The position numbers were made by a program, and so were the translations under genes. The notes under the pieces were generated by a model. That model was not told where the DNA came from. It worked only from the letters and a program-made list of their open reading frames with translations, and did no database searches. From Clostridium sp. BNL1100 (GTDB lineage: Bacteria; Bacillota; Clostridia; Acetivibrionales; DSM-1351): a DNA stretch of 64,000 nucleotides. The number at the start of each line of letters is the position of its first letter. Position 1 is the first letter of the stretch. Of the stretch, positions 47,424 through 56,757 are shown one piece after another. The stretch covers positions 2,423,001 to 2,487,000 of the forward strand of contig NC_016791.1 of NCBI RefSeq assembly GCF_000244875.1, in the 5' to 3' direction.

Positions 47424-49493
47424 TTATTTATTAAATACTTTATTGTAATAATTTGTATCCAATATTTTTGCAGAGTACGTAAACATATTGTTTACACGTT
47501 GTGAAATATCTGCCCTGTATTGTTTGTTTGCAGTTTCTTTTGTTTCTCCTTCTGCCAAAATAAATTTACCATTTTTTGAATTGTAGCGGGCTTTATCTGT
47601 AAGCCAGCTCCAGTTTGAGAACACAACAAGTGGTGGTTCATCTGAAAGTATATCTCTTCCCATTAGTAATCTGGAATCATATTCCACACCCATCAGGTTA
47701 GAAATTGTAGGCAATATGTCCAGACTGGCACAGGGCTTGTTTATTTCTTCAGATTTTATTCCCTTTGACCATAAAATAAATATTCCCTTGTAAAGTTCGA
47801 AATTTGTCTCCACAGGGTGCCCTGCAAGTTCACTTATTTCGCTGTTTGTAAGTCCGTAGGGATAGTGATCGGGGCTTATAGCAATAAGTGTATCTTCAGC
47901 AAGCCCGGATTTTTCAAGTCTGGCAATTAACTCTCCCATAGCCCTGTCGAATTCTATATTGCAAGCAAGATAAGCTTTAACTGCACGTGAATATGGCAAG
48001 TTTTTGACAAGCTCTCTATTTTTTTCTGCCATGGCATTTCCGTTAAATGTATACATCAAGTGTCCGCTGACAGTCATATAATATGTGTGAAAAGGTGTTT
48101 TCCCTATATAGTCATCTGTGGTCTTCTGAATCATTTCAAGGTCTGATTCCGGCCAAGATTTTGTCATTTCAAGTCCATTACCAACAGCTTTAAAAGCATA
48201 TCCCATATTTGGGTGGGATACATCCCTGTGATAATAGGTATAAGAGTGGTCGTGGTATGCACGTGTACCATATCCAAGCTTTTTTAACTGGTTTCCCATA
48301 CAAAATGGCATATAGTTTCTTCCCGAAACATAGAAGCTCCATATTCCGGGCTTTGGTATCAGTGAATTGCAAGCTACATATTCTCCGTCAGATGTACTTA
48401 CTCCCCATATAGGCGTATAAAATTCGGTAAATCTGAAACCTTCCTCAGACATTTTATACAGTGTTGGTGTCAAATCCTTGTTTACCGCATATGGCGAAAA
48501 TCCCTCAGCAGTTATCATTATCAAGTTTTTACCCTTGAAGATTCCGGTGTATTTATTCTTTTTAGTCGGTTTGACAGATTTAAAGTATCCGTGCATCGAA
48601 GCAATGGTAGAGTCGCTTTCTCCTGCTATAAGTTTGTCAAAATCAATGTCCATTATATTATACTCTTTGCTTGGTTCCGGAGTAGAATTGACTTTATCAT
48701 TCGAAGAATTCTTGCTTTCATCAAGCCGGGGTTTTCCAGTACTTTCCTGACTTTGCTTTGCTGACTGATATGGAGTCCCCATTCCTTTGTTATCGTCAAC
48801 AGCAGTCATTTGTTCTTCTTCTCCACCGTCATCGATGCTTGTAAATCCAAAAACCAAATGCTTTACATCCAAGCGTGAAGTAGTAAGCATACCGAATCTG
48901 TTTACTGCCAAATCTGGTATAACTGCTTTTGAATAAAGAAAGCTTGTACTGAGCTCTCCGGTATTTGACATAGAAACTAGAATTGTAGCTGCCACCTGAA
49001 AACATATCATGCCCCCTGCCAAAAATGCTTTCCGCTTTCCCGTGGTCTTTTTCGCAAGAAAAAGAATCCTACCGAAAATAAGCAGAAATAAAATTGGTAC
49101 CAGTAGTAAAAATATAGCACCGGCATTGTTTTTTACGGCAATGAGTACCTCCTGCCAGAATTGGAGTACCTGATTTGTACCGTTTAGTGAGAATAAAGCC
49201 AAAAAGGTACTGAATATTTGATAGTAAACAATCTGGACTATATATACGAATGTTAGAAATACAGTAAGAAATATGGACAGAATTCTGTTCACTCTGCTGT
49301 TGAATAAGCTACATAATAAATATAACAATATCCCAGCCGGAATTGAAAATAAAACCATATATATAAAACCAATGTTGAATAGTTCTTTAAATACAGCTAA
49401 TTTAAATACTGACTCAAGATAAATAATAGATATAGGAAAAAACAATATTGAGCCATAATGTTGTAAGCGGTCTATTTTTTTATCCACACACAT
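47424..49493 (-). CDS. LtaS-like sulfatase, phosphoglycerol transferase family
   Basis: 689 residues. Five N-terminal membrane segments (to about 180), then a linker rich in Ser/Glu/Lys (about 230-290) and an extracellular sulfatase domain: LIMITAEGFSPYAVNKDLTPTLYKMSEEG holds the metal ligand, the nucleophile region is GVSTSDGEYVACNSLIP, and DTLIAISPDHYPYGLTN a later metal motif. Such enzymes polymerise glycerol-phosphate from phosphatidylglycerol, as in lipoteichoic acid synthesis. The gene stands apart; a related surface polymer role is likely. ATG upstream frame begins GTG at 49493. Confidence 0.9.
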   Translation of the reverse strand: MCVDKKIDRLQHYGSILFFPISIIYLESVFKLAVFKELFNIGFIYMVLFSIPAGILLYLLCSLFNSRVNRILSIFLTVFLTFVYIVQIVYYQIFSTFLALFSLNGTNQVLQFWQEVLIAVKNNAGAIFLLLVPILFLLIFGRILFLAKKTTGKRKAFLAGGMICFQVAATILVSMSNTGELSTSFLYSKAVIPDLAVNRFGMLTTSRLDVKHLVFGFTSIDDGGEEEQMTAVDDNKGMGTPYQSAKQSQESTGKPRLDESKNSSNDKVNSTPEPSKEYNIMDIDFDKLIAGESDSTIASMHGYFKSVKPTKKNKYTGIFKGKNLIMITAEGFSPYAVNKDLTPTLYKMSEEGFRFTEFYTPIWGVSTSDGEYVACNSLIPKPGIWSFYVSGRNYMPFCMGNQLKKLGYGTRAYHDHSYTYYHRDVSHPNMGYAFKAVGNGLEMTKSWPESDLEMIQKTTDDYIGKTPFHTYYMTVSGHLMYTFNGNAMAEKNRELVKNLPYSRAVKAYLACNIEFDRAMGELIARLEKSGLAEDTLIAISPDHYPYGLTNSEISELAGHPVETNFELYKGIFILWSKGIKSEEINKPCASLDILPTISNLMGVEYDSRLLMGRDILSDEPPLVVFSNWSWLTDKARYNSKNGKFILAEGETKETANKQYRADISQRVNNMFTYSAKILDTNYYNKVFNK

Positions 49494-49547
49494 TCCTGCT
49501 CTCTAATAAATTTGTAATAACATTTGTACATTTATTATCAGTAAATC

Positions 49548-49581
49548 CGCTGACAATATGATATGTCAGCGATACTTTTTT
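49548..49581. terminator. Hairpin between two minus-strand genes
   Basis: CGCTGACA/TGTCAGCG, 8-nt loop, T-run on the plus strand only (49575-49581). The neighbouring genes run the other way, so its target transcript is not evident. Confidence 0.4.
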
Positions 49582-49618
49582 ATTGGTACTTATGGGTTGT
49601 TATGCCTTTTAATGTCCT

Positions 49619-50200
49619 TTATTTTCCTTCTATAAAATATGTTGCTTCCATGTCTGCCGTACATAGTGCAAATGCCAGCGGAAATTGCTCAAATGCATCT
49701 CCTATGCATCTTTTATCTTCACAGCCCGAAAAGCCCATGTGATAACGTATAGCAAAGGCTTCCTCTCTAGTCAGCTTCATAAACCCAGTTATTATGTATA
49801 CTGATTTTTCACCATGTCCATAAGGCAGCCTGTCATCATACTCATAAGTTGGAACGGTCTGCCAAACGCCACGTTCATCCTTCACATTCCGGGTTCCCGG
49901 CCTGTAACAGTTTATTTTACATAAATCATGTAAAAGTGCAGATATTGCAATGGTTTCCGAATCGTAGTTTAAACCATAGATATCCTTTACTCTTGTCCTT
50001 GAAAGGTAATCAACCAAACATTCATATACATTTATACTATGTTCAACTAAACCACCTTCGTAAGAGCCGTGAAACCTTGTACTCGCCGGGGCAGTAAAGA
50101 AATCACTTGATTTGGACAGCATGTATTCCAAAAGTTTGTCGGCTCCGTCACGTTTAATATATGTATTATATAATTCAATATATCTATCTTTTAAATTCAT
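49619..50200 (-). CDS. HD-domain phosphohydrolase
   Basis: 193 residues. HD metal residues in GGLVEHSINVYECL and ISALLHDLCKINCY, then a further His in RYHMGFSGC. Similar HD proteins are annotated as hydrolases of unknown nucleotide substrate. The sequence GHGEKSVYIITGFMKLTREEAFAIRYHMGF is characteristic of a small clade found in Firmicutes and some mobile elements. ATG at 50200 has AAGGGG 6 nt upstream; the longer GTG frame to 50215 is unlikely. No operon partner. Confidence 0.8.
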   Translation of the reverse strand: MNLKDRYIELYNTYIKRDGADKLLEYMLSKSSDFFTAPASTRFHGSYEGGLVEHSINVYECLVDYLSRTRVKDIYGLNYDSETIAISALLHDLCKINCYRPGTRNVKDERGVWQTVPTYEYDDRLPYGHGEKSVYIITGFMKLTREEAFAIRYHMGFSGCEDKRCIGDAFEQFPLAFALCTADMEATYFIEGK

Positions 50201-50295
50201 ATGTAACCCCTTCACTTGGATAATTCTAATTTAAACACAGTTAACAAGCTATTTTATTATAATATTTTTATAAGAATCAAAACAAGAGTAACTTT

Positions 50296-50339
50296 AAAAA
50301 AGCTGTACAGTACCTGAACCTCAGGAAAACTGTACAGCT
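50296..50339 (-). terminator. Terminator of the dockerin gene
   Basis: An 11-bp stem AGCTGTACAGT/ACTGTACAGCT (50301-50311, 50329-50339), with six T on the minus strand following. Confidence 0.85.
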
Positions 50340-50373
50340 CCATAAATATTGATTTTTTAATTGTTATACTTCA

Positions 50374-51315
50374 TTAAACTACATTTATTTGGCATTCAAC
50401 CTTCTGAGAAAAAGGTGTCCCGGTAAATACAAGCTTATGACTTCCCGGTTTTACTGCGGTGAATGTCCAAACTATTAAGTACATGGAATCAGCCGAATTC
50501 GGGTGCTCATCCAATATCTCTTTTGAAAGTAACGTAAATGGTATTTCTTCGGGAATGGTGTATTTCCAAGAATAACCAGCAATTCCTCCGCCAATCATTG
50601 CTATTTTAAATGTATCACCTTGCTTTACGTTTATTACGGTACCATTTACAGTACTTACATATATATCACATTTAACGGTTTTCAATGGCTCCACATCTGT
50701 TTCCCAAGGCTTCCTGTATGTAAACTGAATTGTATACCTACCCGCCATTAATGCTTTAAAAGTCCATACCTTTTGAATAGGCGTACCATCAAGATTTGGA
50801 GTGAAACAATAGCTGTCTTCTGAAATTAATGTAGCTGCAGCAACATCCGATATTACATAATCCCACTGATAACCTGTTGACCCGTTTTCCTCTAATGCTA
50901 TTTGAAAAGTATCATTAAGAAAAGGATAAATACTGCTGTTATCACCGGTACTCGGATATTTTGTTTTAACAGGAAATGTTCTAATCTCTCCGGTGATGAA
51001 CTTTCCCATTATAGCTAAATCTAATGAATTAACATCCTCATCACCATTTAAATCTGCTGCTTTCAGATTTACTGTACTCGGAACAGTCGTTCCCAATAAT
51101 ATCATTTTCATTTTTGCATAATCAAGAGAATCGACGTTATTATCACTATTGAGATCTCCGAAAAGTGTATAACTTCTCGCCACTCCGTCATCCGTAATAG
51201 ATGTTTCCGCACGTACTTCTGCAAGAGCAATAACGCTTAAAAACATTACTACAGCCATAAAAACAGAAGTGTACCGTATAACTCTTTTGGACATCCATCT
51301 AAAATCTTTTTTCAT
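50374..51315 (-). CDS. Secreted dockerin protein with two chagasin-like (I42) inhibitor domains
   Basis: 313 residues. A signal peptide (to about residue 36, cleaving after VRA) leads to a type I dockerin (52-113) with calcium loops DLNSDNNVDSLD (54-65) and DLNGDEDVNSLD (88-99). Two immunoglobulin-like chagasin domains follow: domain 1 (about 125-223) has the inhibitor loops GSTGYQWDY and RKPWETD, domain 2 (about 227-313) has GGIAGYSWKY but no RPW motif. Chagasin-family proteins block papain-type cysteine proteases; dockerin attachment places this one on the cellulosome, presumably protecting it. Tandem copy of the next gene, likely one operon. Confidence 0.9.
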   Translation of the reverse strand: MKKDFRWMSKRVIRYTSVFMAVVMFLSVIALAEVRAETSITDDGVARSYTLFGDLNSDNNVDSLDYAKMKMILLGTTVPSTVNLKAADLNGDEDVNSLDLAIMGKFITGEIRTFPVKTKYPSTGDNSSIYPFLNDTFQIALEENGSTGYQWDYVISDVAAATLISEDSYCFTPNLDGTPIQKVWTFKALMAGRYTIQFTYRKPWETDVEPLKTVKCDIYVSTVNGTVINVKQGDTFKIAMIGGGIAGYSWKYTIPEEIPFTLLSKEILDEHPNSADSMYLIVWTFTAVKPGSHKLVFTGTPFSQKVECQINVV

Positions 51316-51336
51316 TAAGTTTCCTCCTTATATAAG

Positions 51337-51374
51337 CTATTTTCACCTTCTTTTTGCAAAGAAAGTGAAAATAG
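51337..51374 (-). promoter_or_regulatory. Stem-loop between the two dockerin genes
   Basis: A 10-bp stem CTATTTTCAC/GTGAAAATAG with further pairing inside (TTCTTT/AAAGAA), between the genes and before the GGAGG at 51322. No T-run follows, suggesting mRNA processing or stabilisation. Confidence 0.65.
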
Positions 51375-51387
51375 TCATGATGCTTCA

Positions 51388-52338
51388 TTAAACAACATTT
51401 ATATCGAATTTCGCACCATTTGAAAAAAATGAGCCCCCTTCAAATATTAACTTATAGCTTCCGGGTCTCACTGCAGTGAATGTCCATTGTGTCAAATTTA
51501 GGGCATCTGGTATCCCCGGATTTTCCTCAATGATTTCTTTATTGAGTAAACAAATTGCTGTTTCATCAGTATTGGAATACTTCCAAGTACCCCCGAAGAT
51601 TCCTCCACTAATAAGTGCTATGTTAAAGGAATCACCTTGCTTTATATTTATTGTTCCACCAACATTACTTACATATATATCGTATTTAACGGTTTCCAGC
51701 GGTTCCACATCTGTTTCCCAGGGCTTTCTGTATGTAAACTGAATTGTATGCTTTCCAGACTTAACTGCTTTAAACGTCCATACCTTTTGGATAGGTGTAC
51801 CCACAAGATTAGGAGTAAAACAATAGCTGTCTACTGAAATCAAATTAGCTGCATCGGCATCCGATATGACATAATCCCACTGATAGCCTGTTGACCCGTT
51901 TTCCTTTAATGATATTTGAAATGTATCAGCGGAATCAGCAAGAAATAGATACGTACTGCTGTTATCATAGGTACTTGGATATTTCGATTCAACAGGGAAC
52001 GTTCTTATCTCTCCAGTGATTAATTTTTTCAATAATACTAAATCTAATGAATTTAAGGCCTCATCTCCATTCAAATCTGCCGCTTTCATATTTACTGTAT
52101 CCGAGGCATTTGTTCCCAATAGTACCATTTTCATTTTTGCATAATCAAGAGAATCGACCTTATTATCACTATTGAGATCTCCGAAAAGCGTATAACTTCT
52201 AACCACTCCATCGTCAGTACTTGATGCTTCTGCATTTACTTTTACCGGAGCAATAAGTATTGAAAAGATAAATACAGACATAAGAACAGAAATGCATTTC
52301 ATAACTCTCATGGACTTCCATGTGTAATTCTTTTCCAT
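51388..52338 (-). CDS. Secreted dockerin protein with chagasin-like (I42) inhibitor domains, copy 2
   Basis: 316 residues, closely parallel to the gene after it. Signal peptide (to about 36), dockerin loops DLNSDNKVDSLD (54-65) and DLNGDEALNSLD (88-99), then chagasin domain 1 with GSTGYQWDY and RKPWETD and a degenerate domain 2 where GGIFGGTWKY replaces the TGY-type loop. The start ATG at 52338 follows AAGGAGG; the longer frame to 52398 adds an N-terminal tail before the signal. The two copies arose by tandem duplication. Which of the two domains is active is unknown. Confidence 0.88.
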   Translation of the reverse strand: MEKNYTWKSMRVMKCISVLMSVFIFSILIAPVKVNAEASSTDDGVVRSYTLFGDLNSDNKVDSLDYAKMKMVLLGTNASDTVNMKAADLNGDEALNSLDLVLLKKLITGEIRTFPVESKYPSTYDNSSTYLFLADSADTFQISLKENGSTGYQWDYVISDADAANLISVDSYCFTPNLVGTPIQKVWTFKAVKSGKHTIQFTYRKPWETDVEPLETVKYDIYVSNVGGTINIKQGDSFNIALISGGIFGGTWKYSNTDETAICLLNKEIIEENPGIPDALNLTQWTFTAVRPGSYKLIFEGGSFFSNGAKFDINVV

Positions 52339-52497
52339 TAATATTTCCTCCTTACATAATCTATTTTTCAAACCTTCTTGTTTTATCTGATTTATCAAAA
52401 GATTTTACAGAAAAGTAATATAGATTAGTTACTTATTTTGGGAAATATGGTTTCTATATACATTATATTGAATAGGATACAAAAAGTCAATTTTCTT

Positions 52498-53340
52498 CTA
52501 TACCTTTACAGTAAGCTTCTTAATAATATCATTTATTTTCACCGCTACCCATATAGGAAGTATTGAAGTAATTATTTTTTGACAAAAGTTAATAATTCCA
52601 GCCATAAAAGGTGGTCGTATTCCATATTGTTTTTTTGCTCTTTTGCGCACAATAGATATAAATTTAAAGGTTCTTTTAATATCTGTCGAAATAAGTGAAT
52701 TCTGCCTTTGACGGTAGAGTATGATTGAATCTTCTATATTGGCAAACTTTCCGTATTTAAATAACCTGAAATACAAATCCAAACCTTCAGCTACTGTAAG
52801 GGTTTCATCAAAGTAGAAAACTTCGGGAGGGATTTTTGAGCAGTTATACATACTGGTTGGATCTGCGATAGGCTGAAAGGAGAAAAACTTCTTTTTTATT
52901 TCTCTGTCGCTAAGGGGAAATCTGGTTCCGCCTATTATTTTATCATCCTCGTCAATATACGTTTCCTGCCCTCCAACAACTATACACTCCGGATTTTCCA
53001 TCAGATAAGCAACCTGTTTTTCAATCCTGTCTTTGACCATGATATTATCTGAATCCATGCGTGCAACTATTTGACCTGAACTGTATTTAAGTGCATGATT
53101 CAGTGTATGGCTAACACCCCTGTTTACATCATTCTGAAATACTTTAATACGACTGTCTTTTTTGCTGTATTCATTTAGTATTCCAATGGAATTATCCCCG
53201 GAACCGTCATCTACTGCAATGATTTCTATATTTGTATATGTCTGGTTTACAACACTCTCCAGACATTTGGCAAGATATTTTTCAGTATTATAAACAGGGA
53301 TGATAATACTAACCTTTGGGCAATCATGGCTTTTATTCAT
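52498..53340 (-). CDS. GT2-family glycosyltransferase 1
   Basis: 280 residues. VSIIIPVYNTEKYLAKCLESVVNQTYTNIEIIAVDDGS is the GT-A nucleotide-sugar domain, with the DSD metal motif in ARMDSDNIM and a further GLDLYFRLFKYGKF helix. No clear membrane segment beyond a C-terminal hydrophobic stretch. It probably adds a sugar in the surface-glycan cluster. Last gene of the cluster. Confidence 0.88.
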   Translation of the reverse strand: MNKSHDCPKVSIIIPVYNTEKYLAKCLESVVNQTYTNIEIIAVDDGSGDNSIGILNEYSKKDSRIKVFQNDVNRGVSHTLNHALKYSSGQIVARMDSDNIMVKDRIEKQVAYLMENPECIVVGGQETYIDEDDKIIGGTRFPLSDREIKKKFFSFQPIADPTSMYNCSKIPPEVFYFDETLTVAEGLDLYFRLFKYGKFANIEDSIILYRQRQNSLISTDIKRTFKFISIVRKRAKKQYGIRPPFMAGIINFCQKIITSILPIWVAVKINDIIKKLTVKV

Positions 53341-53346
53341 AATAAA

Positions 53347-54414
53347 TCACCTTTTTAAATACATATTTATAGATAATGGATTGTGATCTGATAAACCCTT
53401 GTGGGGAAGGTATTTGTGTGAGCTGATAAGGATATTGTCATTTTCGGGGATAAGAGCGTAGTCAAACCTCCATAGTTTTAATCCATCCATCTCAAACGTT
53501 AGTGGTAAAATATCTCTTGAATATTTTACTGTATCAATATGATCTTTCAGCAGTCCGTTCATTACCCCCATAGATTTTGAAGAATTGAAATCTCCTTCAA
53601 TAAAGTAATCTGTATTCGTTTTTTTGATGTCTTCGTTTAAGTTTCTGAACCCAATTTCCCTAGCCTTATATCTTCTAGATATTGCATTGTAAAAATACGG
53701 TACAAAAGGATTTCCGGGTTCTATGTGAAGTAGCATATGAACATTAAAAAAGCGCATTGTTTTACCGTTTATATCTACATCTGAAACCGCATACTGCTCA
53801 GAATAGTCCGCATGAGACCGAATTATAGGATATCGAGAGATAATAACAAACTGGCCGTCTGTTGAGAAAAAGTATCCCGGAAATTCTTTTTTAATTCTTT
53901 CTGTTTCGTCTATTGTAAGATAATTCGGTGGAAATCCCGGAATAATATTGCAGATTTTAAATGGCGTCTGACTTTTATCATTTCTGTCAGTTACACAGTG
54001 AAGGTATTCCTGAAGAAGGTATACATCTGCTTTTTGATTTTTCAGATAATCATAAAACGCATTTCCGTCTTTCAGCTGATCCCAGAGGTTTGTATTCCAG
54101 CAAAATACCTTCACTGGTATGTAATTATCCTTATTTATATTGTTATTGCTTTTTGTTGCAATATTTATATCTAACTGAGTTGTTCCCATTACCAAGGAGA
54201 CTGACATTATACCTATGAATATGACTCTTCTCTTTTTTTGAACTAAAAAGTATACCAACAGTATAACGGGAACAATTACGAAAAAGAATGTAGGCGTACT
54301 TGCTGGGAAATTCAGAAGAAAGAATTTTCCTACAAATGCAATATGTATAATCATATAAACAAACCATAATACTGCCAGTACCTTAATTGCATTTTGTACA
54401 TGTTTTTTCATCAC
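53347..54414 (-). CDS. Membrane-anchored endonuclease/exonuclease/phosphatase-family protein
   Basis: 355 residues. Two to three N-terminal membrane segments (about 10-85) precede an EEP-fold domain with VKVFCWNTNLWDQ, DVYLLQEYLHC (metal Glu), the GDFNSS Asn motif and DHNPLSINMY. The fold covers nucleases, sphingomyelinases and inositol phosphatases; outside topology suggests lipid or glycan phosphate cleavage. It lies 6 bp before the first GT2 gene. Start is one of two adjacent ATGs at 54414/54411. Confidence 0.85.
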   Translation of the reverse strand: MMKKHVQNAIKVLAVLWFVYMIIHIAFVGKFFLLNFPASTPTFFFVIVPVILLVYFLVQKKRRVIFIGIMSVSLVMGTTQLDINIATKSNNNINKDNYIPVKVFCWNTNLWDQLKDGNAFYDYLKNQKADVYLLQEYLHCVTDRNDKSQTPFKICNIIPGFPPNYLTIDETERIKKEFPGYFFSTDGQFVIISRYPIIRSHADYSEQYAVSDVDINGKTMRFFNVHMLLHIEPGNPFVPYFYNAISRRYKAREIGFRNLNEDIKKTNTDYFIEGDFNSSKSMGVMNGLLKDHIDTVKYSRDILPLTFEMDGLKLWRFDYALIPENDNILISSHKYLPHKGLSDHNPLSINMYLKR

Positions 54415-54459
54415 AGATATAAAACCTCCGAATTTATTTAGACTTGGATTCAGAAGGAG

Positions 54460-55269
54460 CTAACGGTATATAAGCTTGTTCAGAAATTTTGCCATTCGTA
54501 TTGAAGCTTTATCTCCTTCAATCTTTCTGAGGAAATACTCAAAGTTCTTTTGATTTTCGCTACTTTGTTGAGATTTATTTACAGGATGAACAAGATGGTA
54601 ATTTACTATCGAGAAATTTCTTTTGATTTTAACTCCCGATTTGCCTAACCTGTATCCCAGATCTGTATCCTCAAGACCCCATCCGGTAAAATTTTCATCA
54701 AACATATTGACAGCTATCAGGTCTTCCCTGCGTGCCGAAGAATTTCCGGTACTGAAAGTTATTCGTTCTATAAGCTGGCCGAATATAAGGCGCGCAATTT
54801 TTTTTGCGGGTTCATAGGGTTCAGGTATTGAATCCCTGTCAATCCTACTGTAATCTGATTCTGTTAAGCCATTCAAATAAAGCTGTTCAAGCACTTCTTC
54901 CGGATATTCGACATTGTTTCTTTGTCCAACTATTGCAAAACGCCCATTTTTATGGCTAATTACATGTTTTGATATAAAATCACTGCAAGGTATCCTGTCA
55001 TCATCAAGAAAAATGACTATTTCACCGGATGCCTTGAGAATACCGGAGTTACGTGCTTTTGACCTTCCAACGTTTTCAGAGTAAATTATTTGTATCGGTT
55101 CAAAACCCAGCTTCAACTTTTTAAAATCACAAAGCACTTCGTCAGAGCAACCATCAAATATTATTATAACCTCTACAGTATCATCAACCTGAGATTCCAG
55201 AGCCTTTAGAATCAAGCGGAGCCTTGAAAGCTTATTCATTGTAGGAATTACAATACTAGCTTTTTTCAT
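54460..55269 (-). CDS. GT2-family glycosyltransferase 2
   Basis: 269 residues. ASIVIPTMNKLSRLRLILKALESQ and ARNSGILKASGEIVIFLDDDRIPC (DDD metal motif) mark the GT-A domain; GWGLEDTDLGYRLGKSG is the galactosyltransferase-type C-terminal motif. Probably transfers a sugar in the cluster. 46 bp from the EEP gene. Confidence 0.88.
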   Translation of the reverse strand: MKKASIVIPTMNKLSRLRLILKALESQVDDTVEVIIIFDGCSDEVLCDFKKLKLGFEPIQIIYSENVGRSKARNSGILKASGEIVIFLDDDRIPCSDFISKHVISHKNGRFAIVGQRNNVEYPEEVLEQLYLNGLTESDYSRIDRDSIPEPYEPAKKIARLIFGQLIERITFSTGNSSARREDLIAVNMFDENFTGWGLEDTDLGYRLGKSGVKIKRNFSIVNYHLVHPVNKSQQSSENQKNFEYFLRKIEGDKASIRMAKFLNKLIYR

Positions 55270-55302
55270 ACGTTTACTCCCTCTGTTGTTTTCTTTTTAA
55301 GA

Positions 55303-56709
55303 CTAGCTTTTTAGCTTTTTAAGGTAATCAAAACCTACTTTCCATAGGTTATCACTTAAAACTTTCTTGAGGGATTCAATAAAGTAATCTATTTGTTCTC
55401 TGTTAATAATAAGGCTTGGTGTAATAAGTATCTGGCTTGAATCATGAGGAGGTGTGTTAAGCAGAATACTGTAGTCCTTGAGCATTGAGGTTATTACAGA
55501 ACCTGTAACAAACTTTTCTACCAAATCCGTACCTGTACTTGAGAAAAATTTAACTATCTTCTCTGCCCTTGAATGGAAGATGATACATGCTAACAGACCA
55601 ACTCCACGTACAGCGGCTACTATATCAGGGAATTCCTTTTTGACTTCCTGAAGTCTTGACAACAGGTATTTACCCATTTCTTCTGTATTTTCCAGCAGTT
55701 TTTCATCTCTGATAATATTCAAAACTTCAATGGCGGAAATTACCTCTTCACCAAAACCGTTATATGTAGTTGAGTGTAATGTTGCTTCATTCATTTTTGA
55801 ATATGCCTTATTAAATATCTTTGGTCTTGTAATAAATCCTGCAAATGTGGCCTTTCCACCACCAAATGCCTTTGAGAAGGAACAAATGTCAGGGCAAATA
55901 CCATAATGCTCAAAGCCAAACATTTTTCCTGTTCTACCGAAGCCGGTAAACACCTCATCCATTATAAGTACGATGTCATACTTGTCGCAAAGTTTGCGAA
56001 CCTCCTGATAATAGCTTTTATCAGGTATAACAACACCTTCGGAGCGGATTGCTTCTACTATAAATGTACCTATTTTAGTTGAATTTTTTCCGGTTTTATT
56101 TTCTTCAATAACTCGTTTGAAATCTTCGATATCCCCATACTTTATCATTATGCAGTTTTCGGTTTTATTGAAATGATGATTTTGATGCTTTTCAGATCCT
56201 GATAATGTAAGTGTTGCATGAGTCTTGCCGTGAAATGATATGTCCGTATAAACAACGGTTTTTCTTGACATTCCGCTATATTTTTCTGCAAGCTTCAATG
56301 CTCCCTCATTGGCCTCGGCTCCACTATTGCAGAAGAACATAACTTCAAGGTCTTCGGGAAAAATAAGTGAAAGATTATTACAAAGTACTCCCTGATATGG
56401 TGAGGGGAAAAATTTCCATGACTCCAATCTCTTTTCTTCCGCCCACTTTCTTCTCACTTCTATTATTCTCGGATGGTTATGTCCCGCAACAAGCATTCCC
56501 AAATGCCCCGTCATATCAAGAACTTTACGCCCATCTCTCAAAGTAACATACATTCCGCTTGCTTCTACAGGTATGGAATCGGCAAAACCGAGCATTGAAA
56601 GTGTTTTTCCCAGCTGGCTTGAAATGTGCTTTTTAAATAATCTCAGGTTTTCTTTCTCTGTCATGTTGTGTGCATCTTCAATTGTTAAAAAATTCTTATC
56701 CTCGTACAT
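55303..56709 (-). CDS. Class III PLP aminotransferase
   Basis: 468 residues. VLDMTGHLGMLVAGHNHPRI, NSGAEANEGALKLA, IMDEVFTGFGRTGKMFGFEHYGICPDICSFSKAFGGG with the PLP lysine in SFSKAFGGGKATFAGF, are typical class III aminotransferases (acetylornithine/omega family). It is longer than acetylornithine aminotransferase. In a glycan cluster it could aminate a sugar or modify a lipid or amino acid substituent. Substrate unknown. Confidence 0.9.
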   Translation of the reverse strand: MYEDKNFLTIEDAHNMTEKENLRLFKKHISSQLGKTLSMLGFADSIPVEASGMYVTLRDGRKVLDMTGHLGMLVAGHNHPRIIEVRRKWAEEKRLESWKFFPSPYQGVLCNNLSLIFPEDLEVMFFCNSGAEANEGALKLAEKYSGMSRKTVVYTDISFHGKTHATLTLSGSEKHQNHHFNKTENCIMIKYGDIEDFKRVIEENKTGKNSTKIGTFIVEAIRSEGVVIPDKSYYQEVRKLCDKYDIVLIMDEVFTGFGRTGKMFGFEHYGICPDICSFSKAFGGGKATFAGFITRPKIFNKAYSKMNEATLHSTTYNGFGEEVISAIEVLNIIRDEKLLENTEEMGKYLLSRLQEVKKEFPDIVAAVRGVGLLACIIFHSRAEKIVKFFSSTGTDLVEKFVTGSVITSMLKDYSILLNTPPHDSSQILITPSLIINREQIDYFIESLKKVLSDNLWKVGFDYLKKLKS

Positions 56710-56757
56710 TTTCTAACTCCCCCTTGTTTATATTTTTAAAATCTTATATTTTATGAC

